Shown here one piece after another: positions 9,570 through 20,699 of a stretch of 64,000 nucleotides of DNA. The notes below the pieces were generated by a model. The model did not search any database and had not been told where the DNA came from. It saw only the letters and a list, made by a program, of their open reading frames with translations. This DNA comes from Azolla caroliniana (taxonomy: Eukaryota > Polypodiophyta). Position 1 is the first letter of the stretch, and each line of letters begins with the position of its first letter. Both the position numbers and the translations under genes were made by a program. The stretch lies in NCBI GenBank assembly GCA_043228905.1, contig JBHGNT010000001.1:20150001-20214000 (forward strand). Direction: 5' to 3'.

Positions 9570-11480
9570 TCGTGAAGAGCCGATCTACCGCGCAAAGCCG
9601 TGAAGAAAGACGCAAGCTCGGGGACCCCTGAGGAGAGTCCGATTTCGTTTCGGTTAAGTGGAACGAATGGACGACTGAGTCGTTTCGACCAGTCCGATGA
9701 AGAGCCGGCGAGTTGTGGAGACTCGGCCGTACATTCCCCACGCAGGAAGCCAAGGAGACGGCTTACGCGCAGAGAGAAAGCGAAGAAAAATGTGTCGCAT
9801 TCCAGCACAGATAGAAACGAGTCAGACCGACGGGAGTCCGACTTCGAGGGAAGCGGTGATGGAAGAGCGAAGTCCGCGTGGGCCGAGAAGACCTCGACAT
9901 CAGCTAATGACTGATTACGCCGATCTACCTACCAGAAGAACCCAGTTATGCGGTTCAGTTACAACCAGTACATGGCGCATCACTATGCGTACATGACCCG
10001 TGTAGCGGAAGTGCGTGAGCTGGAGAGCTACGCAGAAGCGGCTCAAGACGCGAATTGGCGTGCCGCAATGGAGGAAGAGATTCACGTATTAGCAGAAAAC
10101 GAGACCTGGGACCTAGTTGACGCACCGAAGGGTGTGAAGCCGATCAAATGTAGGTGGGTGTACAAGGTCAAGTACAACATTGACAGCTCGGTCAACCGAT
10201 ACAAGGCCCGGTTAGTAGCGAAAGGCTACGCGCAAAAACACGGCATCGACTATGATGAGATGTTTGCGCCAGTCGCGAAGATGACGACCATCCGTGTTTT
10301 GCTCGCGGTAGCCGCGGCCAAGGGGTGGCACTTACATCAGATGGATGTAAAGAATGCGTTCCTGCAAGGTGAGCTTGAAGAACAAGTGTACATGGTACAA
10401 CCCCCTGGATTTCACTCCGAAACGAACACGTCGGCAGTGTGCCGATTGAAGAAGTCCCTTTATGGCCTGAAGCAAGCCCTGCGTGCCTGGAACGCAAAGA
10501 TCACGCATCGACTGCGTCGGATGGGCTTTGCGACGTCAAAATTGGATTCCTCATTGTTCATTCGGAAAGGTCGACTCGGGCCGGTCAGTATTTTACTCTA
10601 TGTTGATGACTTGGTCATCACCGGCGCCGACATAGATGAAATCAACCGTGTGAAGCTCTGGCTTATGACATCGTTCGACATGAAGGATCTGGGGGACCTT
10701 TAGTACTTCCTCGGGATAAAAGTGATCCGCACCCCCCAAGGCATACTGATCAACCAACGTCATTACACGCTCAATATGCTCTTCAAATTCGGGATGGCAA
10801 ACTGTAAGTCCATCTCGACTCCTCTTGATAGAACCGTCAAGCTTCGCCCCAATTCCGGAAAGGTGTGCGACTCGACGAGGTTCCGACAAATTGTCGAAAG
10901 CCTTATTTACTTGACAATCACCCGACCCGATCTCAGTTATCCGGTCGGGGTGATCAGTCAGTTTATGGCACGACCTACCGAGGAGCACCTTTAGTGTGTG
11001 CAACGCGTACTGCGGTACGTAAGCGGCACTAAGGACCGAGGACTGCTATATCGGACCGGTACAACCCCGCAGTTGGTCGGCTACACCGATGCCGACTGGG
11101 CCGGCAACGTCGCCGATCGCCGATCCATGTCCGGATATGCGTTCTCTCTTGGGAATGCCGCGATAGTGTGGAGTAGCAAGAAGCAGCCGACAGTTGCACT
11201 ATCGAGCACCGAAGTTGAGTATAGAGGAGCGGCTATCGCGACATGCGAGGCCATATGGTTGAAGCGGCTACTTAAGGATCTTTAGGTGGAGGTGTCTGAT
11301 CCGACGACGATCTACTGCGACAACCTCAACAACATCCAGCTTGCGAAGAAACCCGTTTTCCACGCACGGACCAAGCACATTGAGGTGCACTACCATTTTG
11401 TCCGTGAGCGTGTCCTTTCTGGTTAAGTTGAACTTCATCGGCAGACCGCTGACATCTTCACCAAGCCTCTTGGACTGGAA
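9570..11480 (+). pseudogene. Cop3 RT and RNase H
   Basis: An acidic/basic linker (9570-9950) leads into RT. It shows the copia motifs NETWDLVDAPKGVKPI, RLVAKGYAQKHGIDYDEMFAPV, HQMDVKNAFLQGELEEQVYM, KSLYGLKQA and YVDD (10599-10610). RNase H follows (GYTDADWAGNVADRRSMSGY, ALSSTEVEYRGA, HTKHIEVHYHFVRE-like, DIFTKPLGLEKL). Stops at 10701 (TAG), 10992 (TAG), 11283 (TAG) and near 11424 (TAA) break the frame. Apart from these, motif spacing is preserved, so the copy decayed mainly by point mutation. Confidence 0.9.
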
Positions 11481-11483
11481 AAG

Positions 11484-12050
11484 TTGCGGAAATTCTCGGG
11501 TGCGTTTGGGCTGTGTCACCTCGACGTGCCGAACTTGAGGCGGAGAGAAGACTGCAACCGCGACGGAAGGGGGATAGAAGACCGCGACACTGAGTTGGAT
11601 GACGAATTCGATTTCGGGTCGGCTGAAGGAGCCGAGGGCGGATCCGTAGAAGAGTCCAAAAGCGGACATAAGGGGAGCATCCGGAAGAAAGAGCCTAAGC
11701 CAACCAAGCATGGGGGAGATGATGCCGTCGAGGGCGAGAAGACCAAAGACGAGTTGGAGACAGCCAACTTGGACGAATGCAAAAACCGATCGGAGGTAGC
11801 CGAGTCGGTTCGAATGTTTGATTCGGATACACTGAATCAACCAAGGGCCAAGCGGAAAAGAAGGCAGCAGGAGAAGCGCCAACACCGCGACAGCAAGGGA
11901 GCTGTGAACAGCCGTACCGACCGGAAGGGTCGAAGCGCGCGGAGTCGAACAGGCCGAGGAGCGCGAGCGAGGCGTGGAGCTAGGAGGAACTGGAGCGGTG
12001 ATCCGGAAGATCCCGAAGAGCCTCAAGTTGAGCTTGAGGGGGAGTGTTGA
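11484..12050 (+). CDS. Charged C-terminal extension of the Cop3 polyprotein
   Basis: After the RNase H end (FSGAFGLCHLDVPNLRRRE) the frame stays open for about 170 more codons. The first part is Asp/Glu/Lys-rich (DEFDFGSAEGAEG). The last part is very Arg/Gly-rich (RSARSRTGRGARARRGARR) and closes acidic with EEPQVELEGEC. The terminal codons GAG-CTT-GAG-GGG-GAG double as the polypurine tract. The stop TGA at 12048-12050 lies inside the LTR, which starts TGTTGA. Cop5 has a homologous extension with the same last residues. Most plant copia polyproteins end soon after RNase H, so I read this as a family-specific addition. Function unknown; a nucleic-acid-binding tail is possible. Confidence 0.7.
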   Translation: MRKFSGAFGLCHLDVPNLRRREDCNRDGRGIEDRDTELDDEFDFGSAEGAEGGSVEESKSGHKGSIRKKEPKPTKHGGDDAVEGEKTKDELETANLDECKNRSEVAESVRMFDSDTLNQPRAKRKRRQQEKRQHRDSKGAVNSRTDRKGRSARSRTGRGARARRGARRNWSGDPEDPEEPQVELEGEC

Positions 12051-12497
12051 GAGACAAGCTCAACATCGGCCGGATCGGCTGAGCAAGCCGAGGACCGGAT
12101 CGGTTGGGACTGATCGGTTAGGCCGGATCGGTGCGTAAAACGGATGCGTAAACCGGTACGCAAACCGGTGCGTACGAAGGCCGTATCGGTGCGTAAACCG
12201 AAAGGTCGTTAGAAAGATGTTCCTCGTAAGGAATAGTTTTGGGAGTAAGAGTCAAGGCTCATTTATGAGTAGTCAAGTACTATCAGTACTTGTGTCAGCC
12301 CGATTGTCAGGGCTTGAATAAAACTGCTCACTGAGCACATCCTATGTACAGATTGAGTATTATCTTTTGAATTAAGTTCTGTGTTTACTCTCTCTCTCTG
12401 TCTCTCCCGTGCGTACTGTGCAAACCTAAGCTTTCCATTAAACCTTCGTTTTCTGTTGTTCAATTTTCTATATTGCTTCCGCACGCAATTCTTTTCA
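12045..12497 (+). repeat. Cop3 3' LTR (453 bp)
   Basis: The LTR starts TGTTGAGAGACAAGC directly after a polypurine run and ends about TTCTTTTCA. It aligns with the Cop5 LTR in reverse: GGTGCGTAA-type repeats in U3 (12130-12200), a TATA-like AATAAAAC (about 12316-12323), and a shared block CTCACTGAGCACATCCTATG after it. The right end is uncertain by a few bases because no second LTR copy of this element exists here. Confidence 0.8.
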
Positions 12498-12810
12498 CGA
12501 TATAATATAAAAAGTAGTTTTTATCCACCCAAGGCGACAATACCGCAAAGATTCTCCCTAGTAACCAAAGCTCTTACACATAGAATTTGGGAAAATCCAA
12601 CAGGCAATGTTGTGAGTAAACCATAATAGAGAGCAAATAATACGTAGAGACCTATTGTGTTGATACAAATCAATGACAAAACTTGATAATGGTTGAGGTT
12701 TCCAATTATGGATTACAAGGTTCCAGGTTCAAGTCCGGGTGACGCCATAATGGTCATGTGTTCATGATAGCAAGTCCACTACATGCGGCGGTGCACTGTG
12801 TTTTTTTTTA
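12498..12810 (+). other. Gap between Cop3 and Gyp3; possible tRNA-derived SINE
   Basis: No protein frame is evident. A polymerase III-like box B GGTTCAAGTCC (12726-12736) lies 43 bases after a weaker box A TTGATAATGG (12683-12692), the spacing seen in tRNA genes. The segment ends in a run of eight or nine T (about 12801-12809) immediately before Gyp3 coding sequence. Some plant SINEs (Au type) end in T runs. I see no clear target duplication, so this remains a candidate only. Confidence 0.4.
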
Positions 12811-13496
12811 ATGGATGGAGCAAGAAGATAAGGTGTACCAAGCATTGAAGGTGATGATGTCACAGGCCCCGGTAGTACCACCACCGGATTGGACGAAAGA
12901 TTTTTACGTGCTCGTGGATGTGTCCGACGTAGCAATAGGAAGTGTGCTCATGCAGCTAACCGAACCTAGGTGGTACTATCCACTATATTACATGAGCCGG
13001 AAACTCTCAAAGGCGGAACAGATTTATTCTACAATGGAGAGAGAAGCCCTCGAAATGATATAAAACGTCACAAAGTACCGCCAGTATTTGTTAAGATTCA
13101 AGTTTTCCTTCCATGTGGACCATTCGGCGTTACTATATTTGGTATCCAAGGCATCCCTAATCGGTAAATTAGCACAGTGGACATTAATATTGCAAGAATT
13201 CGAATTAGAAATATTCCACCGACCGGTGACGGAGAGGCCGGTCACGGAGTCCGGGACGACTTCCCGGATGCGGAGCTATTCAAAGTCACTACGGATACGA
13301 TAGTGGATGACACAGTGGCTAGCGAAGATATATGGCTAACCAACATGCATTAGTTCTTGAGTACTGGATTGCCTCCAGAAGAGCTGAGGTGGGATGAAGG
13401 GAAATGGTTGGCGTTCCAGAGTCGACACTTTTGTGTAATACAGGATACACTCTATCACAAGGGAGCGGATGGAATCTAGCAGCACACGGTAAGGAG
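12811..13496 (+). pseudogene. Gyp3 RNase H and tether (gypsy, left part)
   Basis: The translation shows the RT connection and RNase H of Ty3/gypsy: QAPVVPPPDWTKDFYVLVDVSD, YYMSRKLSKAEQIYSTMEREALEM, FHVDHSALLYL and LILQEFELEIFHRP. A TAA (13061-13063) and frameshifts follow. The pre-integrase segment (VIQDTLYHKGADG) runs to 13496, where the Cop4 LTR begins. The same sentence resumes at 55431, and a duplicate of the uninterrupted junction survives at 56160-56260. Confidence 0.88.
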
Positions 13497-13818
13497 TGTT
13501 GAATACGGGCTTCTAATGGACGTATTCACATTATCTCCTTTTGTACACACTAGTCTTAGGCTTTTTATGTAAATAGTGAGAAGGGCAGTTGCCCTAAGCT
13601 AGCCAGCATATAAACTGACTTTGTAACCTAGTTAGGTGGGGATTGCGTTAAGTTGTAATACACTCTTGACATGGTGCCTAACTGTCTCTCTCTTTTGCGT
13701 ACTAGTTGGTTTCTTTTCTGTCTTCATTGCCATCAAAGCTATGAACTTGCATCCATTTACGATCTTATCCTAGAAGAGTGTTGATCTTGTTCCGCATTAG
13801 ATGATGGTGTACCCAACA
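13497..13818 (+). repeat. Cop4 5' LTR (322 bp)
   Basis: The ends are TGTTGAATAC and GTACCCAACA. The LTR includes a TATA-like AGCATATAAACTG near 13604 and is close in sequence to the copy at 55102-55425. Preceding TSD AGGAG at 13492-13496. Confidence 0.93.
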
Positions 13819-13820
13819 TA

Positions 13821-13831
13821 TGGTATCAAAG
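13821..13831 (+). other. Cop4 primer binding site
   Basis: TGGTATCAAAG follows the LTR after two bases, the plant copia initiator-Met tRNA site with one A for G change. It establishes 13497-13818 as the 5' LTR. Confidence 0.88.
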
Positions 13832-14293
13832 TGATGTTTGTTTGATTCCACTGCCACCATCTATCTAACCTCCATCGGCAACTCTTCCCCTGTACACCTT
13901 GAAGATCTCGATTGGCAACTCCTCTTGAAATCACATCTATCGAAGAGAGACAACCCCAATTTGTGTTTCATTCGGCTGAACGACACTCGGGAGGACCAGC
14001 TGGCTCCATCCCTCTCATCATTGTAGTTACCCGAAACAGGATCGGCTTGGAGAATCACACATAATCAGTGTTGAGAAATCTTGGAAAAATCAACATTTGA
14101 AATCGAACAATAAAATCGAGGTTCAATTTGACTAAGACAATTGACTGTAGTCACTCCGAATGGGATTCATCTATATTCAAAACCAACACGACTTGTGTCC
14201 AACTCCACTTAGAACAACATCGAGTGAGCCTAGTTGTTGCACTCCACCACAGTTCGTAGCTGACTCCAGACAAAGTTTATTAAACCAACACAA
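13832..14293 (+). other. Cop4 leader between primer site and gag, no gene
   Basis: About 460 bases of untranslated leader precede the gag ATG at 14294. Short frames occur but none resembles a known protein, and the base composition is AT-richer than the coding parts. Confidence 0.7.
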
Positions 14294-15200
14294 ATGGCAT
14301 CAACATCCGGCTCGTCAGAGATGAGTCTAAAGAAGTTCGACGAATCGAACTTCAACTTCTGGAAGGATCAGATGCAGGACTATTTAGTAGTCAAGAGGCA
14401 AATTGACCCCATTGAGAATGAAGACCCTCTAGAAGGATACAAGCCGCTTGAATTGGAAAAGCTGGACAGAATTGTCTGAGCCACCATTCGGATGCACCTA
14501 TCGGAGTCTGTATACTTCACAGTGCAATCGTGTTCCACTGCCTTCCAACTATGGAAGACACTTTTGGACACTTACGAAAAGAAGGTCACCGCCACCAAGA
14601 TATACCTAATTCGGCACCTTTATAATCTTCGGATGAAAGAGTCTGACTCGATCCAAGTACACCTGAATGAGTACGAAAGCTTAAGCTCCCAAATTTCATC
14701 CCAAGGGAAATATTATCGAGGATGAAGTAAAAGCAATGCTGCTCATGAGTAGTCTCCCTCCTTCGTGGGAAACTTTCATTACAACCGTGTGACAAACATG
14801 TGCAATACGTCGACAACTGCCGTCACATACTCCTCAGTCACGAGTGCAATTTTGACTGAAGCAACCTCGGAGAAAATCTTTTGCTAAGGATTCAGCCAAC
14901 AATGCTTACGTAGTACAAGGTTCGACCGACCGATCAAACAGTCGTGGAAGAAGTTCTTCACAACAGCCGAACAATCAGTGAAATTAGAGAAAGTCTCAGG
15001 ATAATCGAGTTTGCAATTAGTGCAAGAAACCCAAACATATCAAAGCCGATTGCCATGCACTCAAGACCAAAAACGATAAGGCTCAGCGACCTGAGCAGAA
15101 GAGTGGCTAACACGAGATCAACTACGTCGGCTCTACAACCGAAGTATTATCAAATGACCCAAACATACTATCAATTGAGAACCCAATCGAATCAGAAGTT
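14294..15200 (+). pseudogene. Cop4 Gag and nucleocapsid region (broken)
   Basis: ATG 14294 opens a copia Gag (FDESNFNFWKDQMQDYLVVK). A TGA at 14477-14479 interrupts it. It then continues in similarity through FQLWKTLLDTYEKK and MKESDSIQVHLNEYESL to a frameshift near 14705. Beyond that, the expected SSLPPSWETF motif appears in another frame, and a degraded Ser/Lys-rich stretch leads to the protease. No intact CCHC knuckle can be recognised. Confidence 0.75.
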
Positions 15201-16270
15201 CTTCTTACGACTGAAGAATCGAGCACATGGCTCTTAGACTCCGGTGCGTCCTTTCATGGGACTCCTCATTGATCCCAATTCCGGCAATACACGGTCTGAC
15301 ATTCCGACTCAGTATGAGTAGGAAATTCGCAACACTGCAACATAATTGGAATCGGCACGGTAGAGCTCAACCTTGCAGGTGGCTCTACATTAGTACTACA
15401 CAATGTCCGACATGTACCTGAGCTCTCAAGTCCACTGATTTCAGTCAGACAATTGGATGAAGAAGACATTCGTGTTGGCTTCTCATCAGGAGGGTGGACG
15501 CTCCACAGAGGGAACCTCCTACTTTCTCGAGGACCAAAGATACACTCATTGTATCCCTTGCACATCACAATCAGAGAGGGTGATCTATTTCTGGTTGACA
15601 TCCTCGTGTCATCACTATGGCATGGACGACTCGGACACCTCAGCAAGGCCGGCGTCACGCACTTATCCAGAGCCGGATACATCCCCAAACTCTCCTTCTT
15701 GGATCATCGATTTTGTGAGCATTGCCAATACGGCAAATAGACAGCCACTGCACACCTATCATCCACCCTGAGAGAATCGAGTCCACTCGATTTGGTCCAC
15801 TCGGATGTCTGTGGTCCCATGCCACACCAATCTCTCAGTAGTGCTTTGTATTTCGTCCGCTTCATTGACGACTCGACTCGGAAGGTGTGGGCTTATCCGA
15901 TCAAAAGGAAACATCGAGTGTTCTCGATCTTCTCCGATTGGCTTGCTATGGTGAAGAATCAATCCGGCCAAAAACTGAAATGCTTTCGGACCGATAACGG
16001 GGGAGAGTTAAAATCAGAGGAATTTGTCAAATTTTGCCAACAACATGGCACCAAACGTGAATTTACGGCACCCCACAGTCCGGAGCAGAATGGAATTGCC
16101 GAGCGAATGAATTGGACAATTCAAAGAAAGGATAGTTTCCATGCTCCAACACTCTGGACTATCGGATGGCTTCTAGGCAGAAGCCCTACTTACGGCAGTA
16201 CACATAAGCAATATGTCGCCGAGCAGGCCTCTAGGACTTCGGATCCCTTAGGAACTACAGACCGGTAGTA
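15200..16270 (+). pseudogene. Cop4 protease and integrase
   Basis: The protease motif LLDSGASFHGT is readable near 15232-15265. Its continuation to VRHVPELSSPLISVRQLDE carries the GAG-pre-integrase region (SLWHGRLGHLSKAGV and CEHCQYGK, the HHCC zinc site, up to about 15740). The integrase core 15792-16268 shows HSDVCGPM, RTDNGGELKSEEF and PEQNGIAERMN, so D,D and E are all present. TAG at 15738 and frame changes elsewhere show it is dead. A second fragment of the same family lies at 63452-63652. Confidence 0.88.
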
Positions 16271-16864
16271 AGCCGAATTATGACAAGGTGAGGATTTTCA
16301 GATGCGAGGCGTACACCCTTCATCCCGAAAGATGATTGCCGCAAACTTGCACCAAGGTCCACGAAATGTATTTTCCTCGGTTATAGACTAGATGGTGAAA
16401 TAGGATACCGACTTTGGGACCCCAAGCACACACAAATTGTCCGATGTTTGGACGTCGTTTTCAACGAGTCTGCCATGCATCAATCGGTCGAAAAACTCAT
16501 CAAAGTCCGAAGGGTGATTTTCTCCAATGTGCCAACCCTTCACAAAGGCCCAGCTCACAACACGTGGTCAGGTTCACGAGAAGTTGAACCCTCTAACACC
16601 GACTCGGCAATGTTAGACTCGGCATAGCCAAATGACTTAGATTTGGAACATCCAACCTCGACACACGATGTGACGAGTCTAGTGACACCTCGACGATCCG
16701 AGAGATTGTTGCAACCCCCAGAAACATACTCTCCTGATATCATCTTCCTCACGGACGCCGAAGAACCGACGTCATAGGAAGAAGCTTAGTAGCAGCCGAT
16801 TCGACCACCTAGCATTTGGCAATGGAGTTCGAAATGAACTCCATTCGTGCAAACCACACTTGGG
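16271..16864 (+). pseudogene. Cop4 integrase-RT linker and RT start, cut by Cop5
   Basis: Similarity to copia Pol continues in mixed frames (GYRLDGEIGYRLWDPKH near 16380-16430). It ends MEFEMNSIRANHTW at 16864, where the Cop5 LTR begins. The remaining half of this motif (WDLVESLKDQ) resumes at 22543 and again at 33569. Confidence 0.75.
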
Positions 16865-17268
16865 TGTAAAAGAAAAGCGTGTGCGGAAGCGTATGCGAGA
16901 CATAGAGTACACAGTTCTAAAAAAAGCAAAAAACATAGAGATGGAGATGGAGATGGAGAGATAGAGAAGAAGAGTAGACAACTCAGTTATGTTTCAAAAA
17001 TAATGACACTCTGTACATAGGATGTGCTCAGTGAGCACTTTTTATACAAGTCCATACGGACTGACCATAGTACTAACACGTACTTCAATGCTCATAATTG
17101 AGCTCTATACTAACTTCCAAAATATATTCCTACACGGAATATCTTCCCAACGGCCTCACGGTTTACGCACCGCTATGGCTTACGTTATGCGTACTGTTTT
17201 ACGCACCTAGTCTACGCACTAGGTTACACACCGTGTTACGCACCCAACGTTGAGCTTGACACTCAACA
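16865..17268 (-). repeat. Cop5 3' LTR (404 bp)
   Basis: The plus strand runs TGTAAAAGAAA to GACACTCAACA. In minus orientation it has GGTGCGTAA-type repeats in U3 (17160-17250), a TATA-like TGTATAAAAAG (17037-17048) and the CTCACTGAGCACATCC block. A GAGATG/GATGGA triplet run lies at 16938-16959. It is slightly longer than the partner LTR. Confidence 0.93.
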
Positions 17269-18300
17269 CTCCCCCTCAAGCTCAACTTGAGGTTCCTTCT
17301 GCTCTTCCGGATCTACGCCTCGGTTCCTTCTAGCTTCACGCCTCGCTCGCGCTCCTCGACCCGTTCGATTCCACGTGCTTCGACCCTTCCGGTCGGCTTG
17401 TCTGCTTGTTCGGCCCTTCTCGACTCCCTTGCTGTCGCGGTGTCGGTGCGTCCTTCGCTGCCCTTCAGTTGATTCGGCATAACCGAATCAAACATTCCGA
17501 TTGAATCGAACACTTCCGATTCAATTTAGCTCTCATCTGAATTGGATGTCTCCAATTCGTCTCCTGTCTTTAGGCCTTTGACTACATCAGACCACGTCTT
17601 GGCCTTTAACCCCTTCTTGGCTATATCTCCCCATGATTTCGCTATCCTTGGCTCTTCCCTATGATTGTGGCCCTTGCTCTCCTCTTCGGCTTCTTTAGCC
17701 GGTCCGAAATTGAATTCTTCATTTGATTCCTCATCACGGTCACTTCTGCCGTGATGAACACCTCCGCGCCTTTCATGCTCTTGTTCTTGTTCGTCTTCCT
17801 TTCTCCCCCTCAAGTTCGGCGTATTGAGGTGACACAACCCAAGCTCACCCGAGAAGTGCCATAACTTGTCGAGACCAAGGGGCTTGGTGAAGATGTGGGC
17901 AAGCTGTCGATCCGTCGGAACATACGCTAGTTCGACTTCACCTGAAAGGACCCACTCGCGGACAAAATGGTAATGCACCTCAATGTGCTTGGTCCGGGCG
18001 TGGAACACAGGGTTTTTCACAAGGTGGATACTGCTGAGGTTGTCACCAAAGATTGTCATCGGATCAGACACCTCTACATGCAGATCCCGTAATAGCCGTT
18101 TGAGCCAAATGACTTCGCACATAGTGACAGTAGCCCCTCGATACTCGGCCTCCATGCTCGACAGTGCTACTGTCGGCTACTTCTTACTACTCCACGCAAT
18201 CGCCGCGCTTCCTAGAGAGAATGCGTATCCGGATGTGGATCTACGATCGTGGGGGTTTCCGGACCAATCGGCATCCGTGTAGCCTACTAACTATTCGACA
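17269..18300 (-). pseudogene. Cop5 RNase H end and charged C-terminal extension
   Basis: The open stretch 18155-17526 carries the RNase H tail (MEAEYRGATVTMCEVIWLKRL, HTKHIEVHYHFVREW, HIFTKPLGLDKLWHFSGELG). It then enters an Asp/Glu/Lys-rich extension (ESNEEFNFGPAKEAEEES). After TAG at 17526-17528 the similarity goes on through an Arg/Glu-rich segment to EPQVELEGEC at the LTR edge, as in Cop3. The final codons again form the polypurine tract (17269-17290). The product is broken, but the shared tail indicates the extension belonged to a working ancestor. Confidence 0.8.
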
Positions 18301-19262
18301 ACGCCTGCTCGATATAGCAACACCATGTCTCTCGTGCCGCTGACATATCGCAATATCGACTGTAGGCTACGACATAAATTGATTGATTAAGCCGACGGGG
18401 TAGCTAAGATCTGTCCGAGTAATCGTCAAATAGATGAGGCTTCCGACAATCTATCGAAACCGTGTCAGGTTGCATGCCTTTCCCAAATCTCGGCGAAGCT
18501 TTACGTTTCTATCTAGAGGGGTCAAGATGGGCTTATAGTTTGCCATCCCGAACTTGAAGAGCATATTCAGCATGTAATGACGTTGGCTGATCAATATTAT
18601 GCCTTTGGGGTTGCGGATCACTTCCATCCCGAGGAAGTAATGGAGGTCTCCGAGATCCTTCATTTCATATGATGCCACGAGTTGAGACTTTACGCGATGG
18701 ATTTCGTCCAGGTCGACACCGGCGATGACTAAATCATCAACATATAATAAGAGAATAACCAGTCCATGTTGACCTTGCTGAACAAATAGAGAAGAGTCCG
18801 ATTTCGACATTGTAAAGCCCATCCTACGCAGTTGTTGCGTAATCTTCGCGTTCCAGGCTCGCGGGGCTTGCTTAGGTCCATACAATGACTTCTTCAGTTG
18901 GCAAACTGCTGACATGCTTTGTTCGAATAGAAATCCAGGGGATTGTACCATGTACAACTGTTCCTCAAGATCACCTTGCAGGAACGCGTTCTTTACATCC
19001 ATTTGATGTAAGTGTCACCCCTTTGCCGCAACTACGGCTAGCAAACATGGACGGTGATCATCTTCGCAATAGGCGCAAAGGTCTCATCATAATCGATGTC
19101 GTGTTGCTGCGCATAGCCTTTCGCCACTAAATGGGCCTCATATCGATTCACTGAGCCGTCAGTATTGTATTTCACTTTATACACCCACCGACATCCAATC
19201 GGCTTCACACCCTTTGGTGCGTCAACCAGGTCCCATGTCTCATTCTGTGTTAAAGCGCGCAT
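18301..19262 (-). pseudogene. Cop5 reverse transcriptase
   Basis: The two open blocks 19262-19038 and 19002-18451 show NETWDLVDAPKGVKPIGCRW, AKGYAQQHDIDYDETFAPIAKM, MDVKNAFLQGDLEEQLYMVQ, KKSLYGPKQAPRAWN, YVDD (18733-18744) and FGMANYKPILTPLD. A short frameshifted gap lies at 19003-19037. Further motifs toward RNase H are present in degraded form to about 18300. Confidence 0.88.
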
Positions 19263-19265
19263 CTC

Positions 19266-20696
19266 TTACTCCATTGCGCCACGCCAGTTCGTGTCTTTCG
19301 CCGCTTCTACGTAGCTCTCCGGCTCAGGCACTTCCGCCACTCGCGTCATGTACGCATAATGGTGCACCATGTACTCATTATAACCGTATCTCTTTACGGG
19401 GTTCTTGAGGCGAGTAGATCGGCATAATTTGTGATTACCCGATTTCACGACCTTTTCGGCTACTGTCGACCTCTTGCGTGGAGGTTCCTTTTTAGTTTGC
19501 CCGTGGTCAGACTCTCTCCGATCTGACTCGGCACTGCCGAAGTCGTATTCCAACATTTTCTTCTTGCCCTTCTCTTTACGTGTAAACTGTCTCCTCAATT
19601 CTTTACGCAGGGACATCACAATTGAGTCTCCATTACTCGTCGTCTCTTCAATAGGTTGGCCATTTCGGCCCAACTCCTCATTCGGCCCACTTAGGCGAAA
19701 TGAGATCGGACTCTCTCTCAGAGCTCCGATTTCTTCATCGTGAAGAGGCATTCCGGCCTCGCTGGCTTCTTCCTCAGAATTCGGAATGGAGTCGTGAGGT
19801 GTTGGAGGTGAAGGCAGGTACCACGAAGCGGATTCGTCGAACACAACATCTCGACTTATGCGTACTTCCTTTGTTCCGGGGTTATAACATTTATACCCCT
19901 TCTGCTCGTTTGGATAGCTGACTAAGATGCACTTTTCGGCTTTGGCATCCAACTTCCTCCTCTTTTCCTTCGGCACATGCATGTATGCAATGCTACCGAA
20001 AATCCTCAAGTGTGCCAAGTTCGGCTTCTTCCTGAAATACAATTCATGTGGCGACACTCCTCCATTAGCAGAAGTCCGATTCTGTAGGTAGATAGCCGTT
20101 CTCACGGCTTCAACCCAATAGAATTTCGGCATATGCTTCTGTTCAAGCATTGCCCCGACTGCTTCTTCGATTTTTTGATTCTTCCGCTCGGCCACATCGT
20201 TCTGCTACGGCATGTATCTACATGAGAATTCGCGTCGAATTCCCTCCTTCTGTATATAACTTGTGAACTGGTCGGAGAAGTACTCCTTCCCGCCATCGGA
20301 CCGTAGGCATTTGATCTTACACCCTATTTCCCTTTCCGCAAGGCTCTTCACCTTCAGGAAACATGCGAAGACTTCGATCTTCTTTGCAATCGTGCATACC
20401 CACATGTGCCGAGTGAAGTCGTCGATGAAGGTTACAAAGTAACAGCTTCCACCGAGACTCACGTTTTGTGCCGGATGCCACACATCCGAATGGATCAAAC
20501 CCAGCGGACTTCGACTACGATTACACTCGTTGGGGAATGGAAGTTGATGTTGTTTTCCCATCTGACAAGCTTTGCAGACTTGGCCATTAGGGCCCCAAAA
20601 TTTCGGCAAGCCAAAGACAATGTTCTTCGTCCGCATCTCACGAAGCCGTGGGAAGTTTACATGGCTGAAACACTTGTGCCATAGGTTGATATCCAA
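19266..20696 (-). pseudogene. Cop5 integrase and integrase-RT linker
   Basis: The open block 20696-20205 begins WHKCFSHVNFPRLREM and contains CKACQMGK, IHSDVW, FIDDFTRHMWV and LRSDGGKEYFSDQF, giving the zinc site and two catalytic aspartates. A TAG at 20204 interrupts before QNDVAERKNQKIEEAV, which carries the catalytic Glu. The block 20195-19266 (309 codons) continues through the integrase C-terminal domain and a charged linker. Confidence 0.88.
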
Positions 20697-20699
20697 TTC

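Larger units (their letters stand above)
9541..12497 (+). mobile_element. Cop3: 5'-truncated copia element with 3' LTR
   Basis: Cop3 keeps the integrase-RT linker, RT, RNase H, a C-terminal extension and one LTR. Gag, protease, integrase and the 5' LTR are absent. Protein and LTR features (PESPISFRLSG-like linker, MVHHYAYMTRVAEV-like segment, VELEGEC tail, GGTGCGTAA repeats in U3) place it in the family of Cop5, which lies on the opposite strand at 16865-22542. Confidence 0.88.
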
